DNA of 64,000 bases, taken from Pholis gunnellus. Lineage: Eukaryota > Chordata > Actinopteri > Perciformes > Pholidae. Below are positions 38,690-50,151 of the stretch, piece after piece (positions within the stretch are counted from its first letter, which is position 1; the number at the start of each line of letters is the position of its first letter). The position numbers and the translations under genes are program-made. The notes below the pieces were generated by a model. It had not been told where the DNA came from. It worked only from the letters and a program-made list of their open reading frames with translations, and did not search any database. The DNA is taken from positions 19,993,841 to 20,057,840 of the forward strand of contig OU342806.1 of NCBI GenBank assembly GCA_910591455.2. Reading direction: 5' to 3'.

Positions 38690-39079
38690 GTAAACACAGC
38701 AAGAGGAGGCGTCGGTGTGCGCCTGCGCCACACGATCAACAGGAGAATGTTGGGAACACGCCAGGAAGTTCATTCAGCAGAGTGGTTATAAATGATGTAA
38801 AGCGAACCCCCTTGTTTATTGTACCCTGGTGTCATGTCGAGGATTAAGGCTGAGCCCGACAAGCTGCAGGCCCCGCGTGAACCGGAAATGAAGTAATGGA
38901 AGTCATCACGTTATCAGCCCCACTAACGCTGCCTTAATGCCGAAGGAATTCAAACTAGATAGTTTCTCTTTTCTGTCATTTTCACAGTTCTGACCGCAGC
39001 TGTTGCTTTTCGGCCTTCACCATGGAGGTTGTGTTTTCGTGTTTGTTTGTCTACAGATTGTTAGTCTGAAAAAAAACAC

Positions 39080-39300
39080 ACACCCGTTAACAGATACAAA
39101 TGAAATTTGGCAGAAAGTCAGGCCAAGGAGCGACGGACTATAGGACTAATCTTACGATCACCCAAAGCGCTGTACACTACATGTCAACATTCACACACAC
39201 ACACGCACACATTCACACACTGATGGCAAACGGAAATCAAACCGCCGGTCTTCTGATTAGAGGACGACCCGCTCCAGCCCTGAGCCTCAGAGGCTCCAGA
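39080..39300. repeat. Dispersed repeat fragment
   Basis: The AAAGCGCTGTACACTACATG block followed by CA-rich ACACATTCACACACTGATGG is a widespread fish interspersed motif, here a short fragment within a mylk4 intron. Class uncertain. Confidence 0.45.
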
Positions 39301-41234
39301 GTTCTTAACATTACAACTATTGGCACTTTTTTTGCACACTTTCAGTATTTTGAAATATTACACAATATGTAAAACAAACTGGTGGTTGAACAACAACGGA
39401 CACGAACGCGTCGACATGTTCGTCAGCTCAGGCCTTGTCCTTTTCTTATTTTATTTTTAAGTAAGATGAAGGACAGAATTAAAAAGGCGAAAAACGTTTT
39501 CATTGATAATAAATGGACAGATTTAGAGGACTGTAAGAATTGGAAGATGTACACATAATCAGACTACTTTCTAAATCACAATCTTGCTGCAGTTAGACCT
39601 CCATACTTTGTGGCAAACGCTCTGGCTGCTGGAGCAGAGCAGTAGCTGGACACATTGCATGCAGGTGGCTCGATTATCATATCTTTGACTTTGGAAAGAA
39701 GACCCTGGACAATCTGAGCTCAGCGATGCTGGTTTTATCTGCGGGTGGTCTGGTTTCTGCTTTCACTCGGAGAAGAGGATTTGTGTTTCTGGTAATGTAA
39801 ACAGACTAACGCCCCTCAGAACTGGTCTTCCCACTGGATAATGTAGAGCATTACTGACTAATCTGGTCTGTGTGTGTGCGGACTACATCTGTTTTCCAGG
39901 AATGTACTGTATACTGGCAGTGAAACTATTCCGCTCAGGTATCCCTGGCACCTGTGTCAGTTCGGCTGTTGGCTTGAGCTGCTGAAGTTGAACTGAATAT
40001 TGTCGCTTCGACAATAATTTTTGGCATCCATCCGTAGCCAGCGCGGGACAGCCAGTGGAAAACATAACGTCATCTCACATGCGTCACACTTGTCACACTT
40101 ATCACCAGCAGTGACATCTTAGTTCTGTTCAATAGCACTCTGTTCACTTGAGCCTTGGCCTCTAGGCTAGACGCACTGCGTTCGTTATGTTAACGTAATT
40201 CAAATGTAATTGCCTCCTCGTAAAGTGTGAGAGCTGTGGTGATTCGAGCAGTTAAAGCCTGTCAGTGTCAGCTCAATAACATTTTATTGGACTCTTGTCT
40301 CCTCTGACAGCGGTCTATTTATCATTTCTACAACCCTGTCCAAATGTGTCAACATGTCGTGATGTCATGTTGGTTTTCAGGTGAATAAGTGGTCTATCAT
40401 AGATCGGACTGATCTGAGGTGATCTAAAGTCGAGTCTGAACTTTGAATCAAAGCGTGTTGAAACCTGGGTGCAGAACAGGTTAAACCTGTTTAGGTGAGC
40501 TCTGTCCAAGGTGCTGAAACAACCCTGTTTCCTCAGCCGACATTCAGTTAACTTTCATCACTTTAAACTCGATTTCTGTTCGCCATGTTTCATTCACGCC
40601 AAAGCTCCAGTAACCTGGATACACGTGGGGTCGTCTCTCGGCTAAACTGGGAGGGATTTTCTGCTTCAACTCCGGGTTTAGACACAAAACGCCGGCCTGT
40701 GGAAACACAAAGCGACAGCGTCAGTAAAACGTCAACCAGGAAGTAAAGCCCACGTTTCTGTGAATCTCTGAGATCAGATTGAGCTCTTCTGTATATGCTC
40801 TGTTGTTTGCGTCCATGCAACACAGAAGTTTATGATTCGACTTAACTGAACTACTTGATACTGAAATAACACTTTTAAAGTGCTTTTAAAGTAACAGCTC
40901 TTGAATCAAATAATGGGGTTACATTATCAAACAGTCACTGGTGCAGTGTAGCATTACCAGTCACCCTCCTCACCCAGATCACAGTATATATTATATTTAA
41001 GTGGGGCATTTTATGTTTTCTTTTCTTTTCTGTATTTGTAGTTTTGTGTCATTTATGTGCGTTCGGCTGTGCGTGGAATGGCAACGTGAAGAAGCGTTTA
41101 GTCTTAAACCTAAAACAATAGTTAACTTCAGCAGCAAAATGAAGAAGAGAGGTTCACTGCTGTGCATGTCTGATCGGAGGCGCGTACAGTACACAGTACA
41201 CAACGGTTCTGTGCGAGGCTTGTACAGTTTAAAG

Positions 41235-41619
41235 AGCAGGGGTGTCAAAGTCATTGTTGCTCTGGGGCCGCATCGGCATCATGGTTGCCCCCAAAGGGCC
41301 GGTTGTCGGCGGGGGGGGGGGGGGGGGGTGCTGCTGCTCCTTCGTCGTCGTCGTCGTCGGGGAGGGGGGGGGGGGTGCTGCTGCTCCTTCGTCGTCGTCG
41401 GCGGCGGGGAGGGGGGGGGGGGTGCTGCTGCTCCTTCGTCGTCGTCGGCGGGGGGGGGCTGCTGCTGCCACATACGCTGGTGGAGGTGTGGGCGGATCGG
41501 GGAGGAGCTCCGCCGTGCGCGATTTCCATTTTTTTTTTTTTTGCTGGTAGATTCGCGGGCCACATAAAATGACGTGGCGGGCCGGATCCGGCCCGCGGGC
41601 CGTATGTTTGACACCCCAG
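41235..41619. mobile_element. hAT-type MITE with target-site duplication and internal G-rich minisatellite
   Basis: The left end AGCAGGGGTGTCAAAGTC and right end TTTGACACCCCAG are imperfect inverted repeats. The flanks carry the same 8 bases, GTTTAAAG, at 41227-41234 and 41620-41627. Between 41312 and 41460 about three units of 36-48 bases repeat, each TGCTGCTGCTCCTTCGTCGTC plus a long G run. There is no transposase. Long open frames on both strands here are products of the repeat. Confidence 0.75.
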
Positions 41620-43079
41620 GTTTAAAGTGTAGCTTGTGTTAATGCGCGTGAGCATGACTAATGTGACAAGGGCTTGTCCTGCTCCAGATTCTCACACTCA
41701 CATGACTCGGACGAAATTAGCACACAAAACAGAGGAGGGATGAGGGAACAGAGCCAGCGATAGTTTCATGTGATGGATTAAAGAAGTTTTATTTACAAAG
41801 ACGGACACGGAGAAGTGACTGTGCGTATTCGTGTTCTCTTTATTAGAGCTTGCGATTAACAGACATCAAATATTCATTCAAGTCTTTCATTTGAAGTGTT
41901 TTCTGCTGAAGCTGAATGTTTGAGCAGGACGTTAAGTAAGGAGGAGTATTGATGAAAAAAAAACAGAAAGACTGGAATCTCCTGATTTGATCAAATAATT
42001 TGATAAAAGAAAAGTGTTTCTTATGTGCAAAACAAGCATAAAAATCTTTCCAATGATTCCTGTTAGCAAACTCATTTGTATTCATTTATATTATACTCAG
42101 GACTATAGGTCATATTTCCCCCACTGTTGTTGATACCTACTGGTGTTTGATGGAATGACCCCTGAAGACACCCTCTATAAAAACTTGTAGTATATTTGTT
42201 TGTAGTATAAAAAAGAAAACTTAAAGAAATTCTCACTCCATTGGATACATTGTCAAATATATTTCATGTGCGTGACGAGAATGTTAAAGGACACATCTTA
42301 CTCCGTACAGGACAGTCTTCCCATAGTTACAGCATTCCTGCTTGAAATACATGAAGCCGGCTGTATGTGTACAGTTTTATTTGTGGCTGGCCCTGACTAT
42401 AAATATGTACATTATAAGGTTTGTTTGTTTTGAAGCTGTGAATATTTTGACTCAATCACGAGGTATTCAGTTTAACAGTGCCTTAATGTACATTGACCAG
42501 TTATGTGCAATGATTCTCTGTACATTGTGTAAAGGAGACTTGCAGTGAGTTTTATTTGTTCATCACGTTGAATGGGAACCTACATTTCACTTAGACTTGT
42601 AATCCTCCGCTCTCCTGGCTCCGTGCTTCTTCCTGTGTGTCTCTCTGGTATGAGGACTCCGGGAGAATGTGCTGTTTTCGCCTGTACTCCTCTGGCCTCT
42701 CGGGTGGTGTCCACTTTCAGCCCATTGCATAACTCATTACCAGCCCAGTGCTGATACATCATGGCGGGGCCTAATACACACACACACACACTCAGTGCAC
42801 ACAAGTGCAAGTGCAAGTGCTTGCTGGCCATTGCCCTTGGTGAGTTGTAGACATTTAATTATTAGGTTAGATTGATATCAAATATATGAAATGAAAACCA
42901 AATGCATGAAAAGGTTACTGTGTGTCCCATGTGTGCCAAGAGCCATGCTTCTCCTTCATGCTAGTATTACAGAAATTCTGAGAATGGATAACTGTCTTCC
43001 ACTTGGCATCAGGTAATGATACACTGAGCCGATAATAAATCTTTCAAAAAAAATGAAAGCAACACAATACTCATGGCTG

Positions 43080-43470
43080 GTGAGTGCAACGCAACGGATA
43101 GGTCCAAAATGCAGATAAAGTTCCGGGGATTTATTGACCATATTAAAGGCAAAAAAGCTTGCGGAAACATAAGGCAGACAAGGGTAAGGTCTTAAAAAGG
43201 CAGCCCAAACAAGCAAGAATCTGAAGTTCAAAAACAGGCAAGTCTCAGATCCCAGGTTTCAGATAACAGACTACAGCCGCTGCTGCCTCTTTGATAACAT
43301 GGCAGGGAAATAATGGAAATACCTGCTAAATATCTGCAGGGCTGACGAGGAAACTGGGAACAGGTGAGCAGGTGGGCAGGGACGGTCAAGTGACTGGGAC
43401 CGGAGAGAAAGGGCTTATTGCAGGTCAACAGGAAGTGGCTGGATGTGGGTGTGCGGTGACTAAGAGTGCA
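43080..43470. repeat. Dispersed repeat of unclassified fish family
   Basis: Shows the layout GTCCAAAATGCAGATAAAG, a TTTATT block, then GGGAACAGGTGAGCAGG near the end, resembling the copies at about 24060 and 62330. Confidence 0.4.
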
Positions 43471-46400
43471 TCCCAAGTCTCTTAATTGCATCCACGTTTC
43501 CCTCACTTGCGTCCTAAAAAGGTTTTAAGGAGAAATGAGACGTCCTTTCCTCTGTTTCTGATGTCGGTGGCCGCTGATCACAGCTGTGATCAGTCAGCTT
43601 TAACAGCTGGAGAGACGGAGTTTGTGTCCGCACACATCACTGCATTTATACTAATAAAGACACACACTGACAGAGTAGAGGTGTTTTCTTTCTGCAGCCT
43701 GTTACCTGTTAAACCAACTGCATTGAGTATTTATACTGTGTTCTGTTGCTTATAAGCGCAGGACCGATTACTACAGTAATGCCTTCATCAGTGCATCTAG
43801 ACCAAATCCCAAGGAAAGGCAGTCGGCCTGCAGCACATAGATTTGGGGAAATATAAGGATGTAGCTACAGTACGAGTTACATTCAAGTTGAATCAATACC
43901 TCTCTAAAAACATGTTTGTAAGGCTGTCAGTGCACTAGTGTTCGCTAAAGTGTGGATGTTGCTGGAGTTAACAAATGATAACATGAACAGACACGGTGTT
44001 TGTGGTTTGTGCAAGTTGATTTTCATAAGTGAATGTCAATCCGGGGCTGGTTTTCTGGCTCGTTACTTGGAGAGTGCAGCGGTAGTGACTGAGAGCAGGA
44101 GGACATGAGGCTGAATAGAATTTGAGGACAGACATAAAGACACATCGTTGGGTGTTTATGATCTGTCATCATACATTGCAAACATTGACTATTTGTGTGA
44201 ACACATGTGTGTGTTGGGGGTTAGTAGGTCAGGGTTCAAGGTAACCAGAGAACAGCTGGGAGTGACGCTCAAATGCAATCCTATGGCTTCCCAATTGACA
44301 CAGGAAGTCATCAGCATGTTGTGTTGGAAGAGGACTCGAGGGTCGGTGGCTCTCTTCTGCCATCCTGTGGTAGCGAGACAGAAATGCACCTTCCTTATAA
44401 TTACAAAGCCACGAAGCCTGCTGAGGATTTAGTTCATTTACTCTTTCATCTTCCATGTAAACATGTACACTTTACATGGCTGCAGACATTTTTTGCAAAT
44501 CATACCGAATGTTAAGATTTTTTTTTAGGGAGTTTTGTGTTTTTTGCAACTTCACTATACATTCATTATACAAGAAACATCATGTTGGACTTATTCAAAT
44601 CAAAGTTAAGTTAGTACGCACTACAAACAGTACAATAAATGCATGCAACTTGTATATCATGCAACAGTAATGTTGCACATATTGACCAAATTACCATGCC
44701 ATTTTTGTTTTAGATAAACAATTATTACAGAAATACATTAATGGATGATTCTGGTGATATACTTTTGCAATTGTTTAATTTATCAATTTCTTCACTTCTT
44801 TTTCTGTTTGTCATTGATTTTCAGTCTCTTATTTCTCTTATATTCATGTACATGTATCTTTTATTTGTCTGTTTTTGGTTTAATTTGGTATTCCATGTAG
44901 AAGGAGTATGCATTTGTGCAGCAGTGTAGTCTGATTTAACAAAATGGGCTGCATGTGAAGATTTCAAACGCTAAATGGTAGCACAATAAGGCGACCGTGT
45001 GACATACCTTGAAGTTATAGCACTGAGTATTAAACTCCGTAACATAGAACTTGGTCCTCTAGTTCCAGGACTCAGTCTCTAACCACCACATTATTGAAGC
45101 CCTGTTAATAGCTTCCGTATCACTACTTTCTTTGGGCCTGTTTGCCTCGTTGAAGTAAATGCTTAGATATCATTTTTATCAAGTTGCAACTTTACACCAC
45201 CAGTTTGTGTTGACACTGTGACACTAAGAGACAGCGGGAGATATAAGATCCTCTGCCTAAATTCTCCACTAAGCCCTGCAGATTTCTTGCGTGTACGTGT
45301 TTGCATGTGTGTTTGGGGGGGGGGGGTGGGATTGACAGTCATTCCACGAGGTCAGAGGTCACCATTTATCCTGAATCCCCTTTCAAACACCGGTCCCGCC
45401 ACGCCCAGTTGCCTTCACGTTACATAACGCTGACAGCGAGCAGCCAACTCACGATAACCGAGGGAAGTGGTTTGTGTGCATGCATTTAGGAGTCTGTGCA
45501 CATACTTATGTAACATATTTACAGGCCCAATCGCCCTATCCAGCACAAACACACGTAGCCTATATACACACGCTTCGCTGACGTCACACAGCCCCTCTTT
45601 TCCATGAAAGGAATCTTTTCGTGTCCGTCCAAGGCCTCAAGAGAGGGAGCTGGACGAATGTTATCGCCCGCATGGAACTGTGAAAGTACAGACTGTCATC
45701 GGCCAGTGGTGACACAAGTACATTTGTCAGATAGAAAAGCAGCAGGTGGAGCTACGGAGATAATGCGCAGCCTTCTTTCCATTGTCATGTACGCAGCAGA
45801 CATTCGTCATCAAGCACAAAGGAATTATACGGCGCGAAAAGAGACATTTTAAATAACCTCCTCAACCTTGCAAAAACCTTCCATTGTTTCCATTAATAAC
45901 ACTGCATTTTGCATTGTCAAGCACTCTTAAGAACCGTGTAAGTTCTAGTCATGACCTGACCTGAACATGACCTCAACAAGACATGTTGAATATTTCCACT
46001 TCATCTCATAGTGCAGCTATAAAAACATGGCGCTTGAATATTTGGACAGACGTCACAAGTAGCCTAGATAGCGCACATTGCATGATAGACCTTTTTCACA
46101 GCAGACATTCCGGCTTGTCATTGCACACAGGTTTAACTGGTGACATTATAAATGGCCGCATTCCATTCAGTTGAGCTCATTCCGAGGGTGCTGGTACTGC
46201 GCACGCCAGCTCACAGTCATGGCTGAGCGGCACACTTAGTGACGCATTGTTGAAATTAGTTTCACTTGTGTTTTTCCTATTATGACGAGTCAAAATGTCT
46301 AAATAATAACTAATGCTAAAAAGTGTAAAAAAAAATAAAAGTTGTGCACGAAAAGGATATTGTTTCAGCTTAGCAGCCTGTTGCTAATAGCTATAATACA

Positions 46401-46889
46401 ACTGTTTCTAAAAATAAGACATAAAACACATAATATACAGCGGACAATCACATGTTAAAGAGCAACACCACTCACACCTTTACCAACGAGTACTTTGTTG
46501 GCCGCTCAAGGGAACCCGCTGGCGGTGAACCCGCTGGCGGTGAACCTGGAGAATGACAGGCTTTACAAGTTGACAAGGGCCCTTTGAATGCAGTCATTTC
46601 TGGTCTCAGTAAGGCTGCGTGGGTGAGTCATGAGGATGGTATGGTGAATCCTTTGTGGTCAGGGATGCCATTTGTCTCTGGACAGATATTCTCAGTGGGA
46701 TAGCGTCACAAACGTGTTAGATGCAGAAACTATATACGAACTACACGGGTGTGACGGAAGTGGGAGGGTAGGAAGTGGGGAAGGAGCCATTGCCCCCCCC
46801 CCCCCCCCTACTTTACAACCCTGGCCCAATTTGGCATCACAGCTGATGTGATCCAATCAAAAGACTCTATTGTGCAGCTTCGGAAGCAT

Positions 46890-47070
46890 TAGTGAAAACA
46901 AAATGAAGTCAACACACTGTTTAATTTCTATGAAAGACAAAATGGAAGCGCAAGATTTTTCTGCAAAGCTTGTGCCGCAAAATGTACAAACTGTAGAGAT
47001 ATCGAAGTACACAAGTACTAGAAAATGTGCACCTAACTCGAGTAACTGTACTTACTTTCCACTTCTGCCT
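46890..47070. repeat. Fragment of the AGTGGTGGA...TACTTAAGTA repeat family, reverse orientation
   Basis: The end reads CTCGAGTAACTGTACTTACT followed by TTCCACTTCTG, the complement-type terminus of the family seen at 32622. A poly-C run precedes it at about 46794-46808. Confidence 0.4.
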
Positions 47071-49072
47071 TCACATCAGCTTTCGCTTGCCAAACTACAG
47101 TGTTGTTTTGAATGTGGACAGCAGCCTTGAGTGTGAGGCACGCGTTTGTCTACGGTCTATTCTTGTGGCTCTGAGCTAAAGCTTGTTGCATTCATGTTGT
47201 CCGGTCCATTGAGCTGCAACGACGCTGGATTACTGGACAGTCTGTGGCACCAGAATAAGCATTATGTATTGTCTGTGTCTTTCTGCTGAGTAACTCTATA
47301 TGTGTGGGCAGAGTGGCGAGGCCGCGTCACTCTCATTCCTAAACAGTGCTCCTATACCACGCTGGCTCTCGTCTTAGCATGTGACCTTTTCTGACTGGGG
47401 ATTTCAGAGATTGTCCAACGGGGTACAGTTGAACCTCAGCATCAGACCCAGACCGATCTCCCTGCTCTTCTTACCCATCGCTCTTCGTAGCCCCTTTTGT
47501 GCTGGATCATGCAAAAATCTCTCTTTAATTGTATCAGCCATCTGTCACGTTTTCAGACATCTTGTGGTTGTGGCGAGACCGATATAAGACAATAACAGAT
47601 GAGGTTAGAGCGAATATGGCAACAGGGAATAACGGCTCCCTCACTGAGTCCATTGTTATCCATATGGGGCGACCATTAATGCATTGTGACTTTATACCAA
47701 AGCCCCTTGCCACAGGTATGAAAGAATACAGGTTTTAAAGCTGCTTTAGTCAATGTTTAATGTCAACAGCGGATCCAACCATGTAGTGGGAAAGACTCGC
47801 CCAGAACAAACGATAGACGAAGTTAGAGACAAACACATCGCAGCATTTAGCAGCTTCAGAGTAAGACACAAAAGCAGAGCTAAAAGACGAGTGAATATTG
47901 GACTTACATGACTACTAATGCATGCTAATGTTGCCATGCTAATTTTACAGGGTGATAATATGTTGTGTTTATAGCTATAGTTCAACACCCCCAAGTGGCC
48001 AAAAAGGCAAATAATGCAGCTTTTCCTGTGGCATGTAGTTTGTCTTGCGCAACTCAACAGCAACATATTTTCCAAATAGAATATGTTATACTTCTCACAC
48101 ATACATCAGTGTGAGAAAGGTCTTCTTTTGTCCTAAAGAGAGATTCAGTTGGCTGGCAATTGTGAGTTGAAAGTAGTTTTTAGTAAATCTGTTCACAATG
48201 GTGTCCTGTGTATAATGGCTAGAAACTGATATTTGGAAAGACATGTGTCCGTCCTGTTGAAGACATTGTTTGAGGCTAATTTGAGGTGAAGTGGCCCTTT
48301 AAATCCCTGGATAGCTGCAGTACATAGGAACTGCACTGCTATATGTCAAGACATTGTCTTCATGTTTTCAAACCAGGTTAGCGTGAAAGCTCTTCCTGAT
48401 CAGTGATCTCCTTTGTCCGCTCAGTGCATTTCCGGGCTATGTACTCTGGCTGCACTTGCACAGTGTCCTCTTTCATTCTCACCTTAGCTGGTAAACAGGC
48501 ACCGGGGATACGAGTGTTAACCCTGACAGCTGACGAGCTGTGTGTACTGGGAACAGTGCGAGGGACGGAGTATAGGTCAGGTTTTTCCTGTGCTGACGGA
48601 TGCGTGCCAGTATTTTAGTGCTGGCGCTTTGTCACCCCTGCCCACTCTAGATATCACTGTATCGAGACGTGGAAAAGCTTGAGGCCAATGCACGCAGTCA
48701 GACGTGAAGAAGTGCCGATGGCTTCCGTCTGTTCGTGTATATGGACTTCGGTGTCCACGTGTGTTTGTGTCAATTTGTCCCTGTTAATTCTCAGCAACAA
48801 CACATGTGCAAGTCAGTTTCCTCTCCCACTAGCCTCTCTGTATCAACAGCTCTTAGGTGTCAGTGGCATCACCTGTTTCCTGTTTTCTTCCGTTGTCTTG
48901 TCCCTCACGTTGCCCGGGCTATATTGGGAACGTTGCAGGCTTCTTCAAATGAACCTTAAATGAACTTTTCCTCTTTGCAAAAATGTTTAAGTGAAAACCG
49001 TCTTTTTCAGATTAATTGAGCGACCTTTTTTTCTTTCCACAAAAAGGCTAATTGTATTTAAATACAACATTT

Positions 49073-49190
49073 GGCGCCTTGATAGCCGAGCGGTCACAGC
49101 GCATGCCGTACTCCAACGTCCCAGGTTCGATTCCAGCCTTGGGACGTTTGCTACATGCCATGCATCTCTCTTCCCCCCCCATTTCTACAC
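49073..49190 (+). mobile_element. tRNA-derived SINE fragment
   Basis: A tRNA-like head carries a box A at 49083-49093 (TAGCCGAGCGG) and a box B at 49124-49134 (GGTTCGATTCC), followed by CTACATGCCATGCATCTCTC, as in fish SINEs whose body follows the tRNA part directly. The stems do not fold into an intact tRNA, so it is not a tRNA gene. Confidence 0.75.
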
Positions 49191-50151
49191 CGTTTTTTTG
49201 GTTTTGGTAACTTGGTAGCAAGTATACATCGTACATTTGTGCATGAAAAATGCTATAGTATCCCAAGAAGAATTACTAGAATGCATTTTGTCCAGCATTA
49301 ATAACAAGATATAAGTAATCTTAACTTAACTTTCTTTTAAGAGAAAGTCTTGACTTTGGGAATTTGTGGCAATTATGCAATGATCTGCTGACTCCCCAAC
49401 AAATCAGTTGTGAGAACTTCGTGGCATTTGAGGAGGTTAAGAAATACCCAGAATGCTTTCATCTTTAACAGAGGTTCAAGTGGTTAATAATGTTTTTGGG
49501 GCCTTGCACACGCTCGCACCTGTCACCCCACTTCCTGTTATGTAACGATGTGAAAACCATAAACTGCCATATATAATTTGAAAATAAGATCCATGTTTTG
49601 CACAATATACTGTATACTCCTCCTACATCTGCTGAAACTTTGCACCGGTCCTCAATCATAAGATCCGCGGCTCTTCTATTTTTTTTTTTCATTTCTTTTA
49701 TCCGCTGTACATTTTATTTGTTTTTACGGCGTCATATTTCAGTCCCAGATTCTTGGGATTCTGACACCTGACTGAAGGGCTTTTGAAGTGTCTCAAATGT
49801 CACATAGCAATCCTCTCCAGCATCTCCCCCTAACCCACAGCAATCCCCAACTGCACACCAGAGCCCTCAGCTCTTATCACTGGCCACTTACAGTCCCTGA
49901 CGTCCGCGGAGGAGGGCCGCGCTTTAATTTGGAGTACAGCCATTTGCTATTCTTAAAACTCAACTCAGTGGCGCAGTGTTGAGGGAGAGATCTCTGTTCT
50001 CCCTCCACTGCTTTACCTTCTGCCAGTAGCTTTGTCCGGTATTATGTTTTTTGTTGCCGCTTCCATCGAGCCCGCGTGAAACGTGAACGGACTTGATTAG
50101 TGAGTTTCATTTTGTTTACGAGTCTGTGAGGAGGCCTGCTTTGAATCAGTC

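Noticed and set aside
41001..41655. Overlapping long frames on both strands rich in Gly, Pro, Ala and Arg
   Set aside because: Produced by the G-rich minisatellite inside a MITE, with no conserved domain or splice context.
46509..46550. Tandem CCCGCTGGCGGTGAA units as a CRISPR-like or regulatory repeat
   Set aside because: Only two copies, no spacers, vertebrate context.
49073..49150. Possible tRNA gene
   Set aside because: Box A and box B are present but the acceptor and anticodon stems do not pair well and a SINE body follows.
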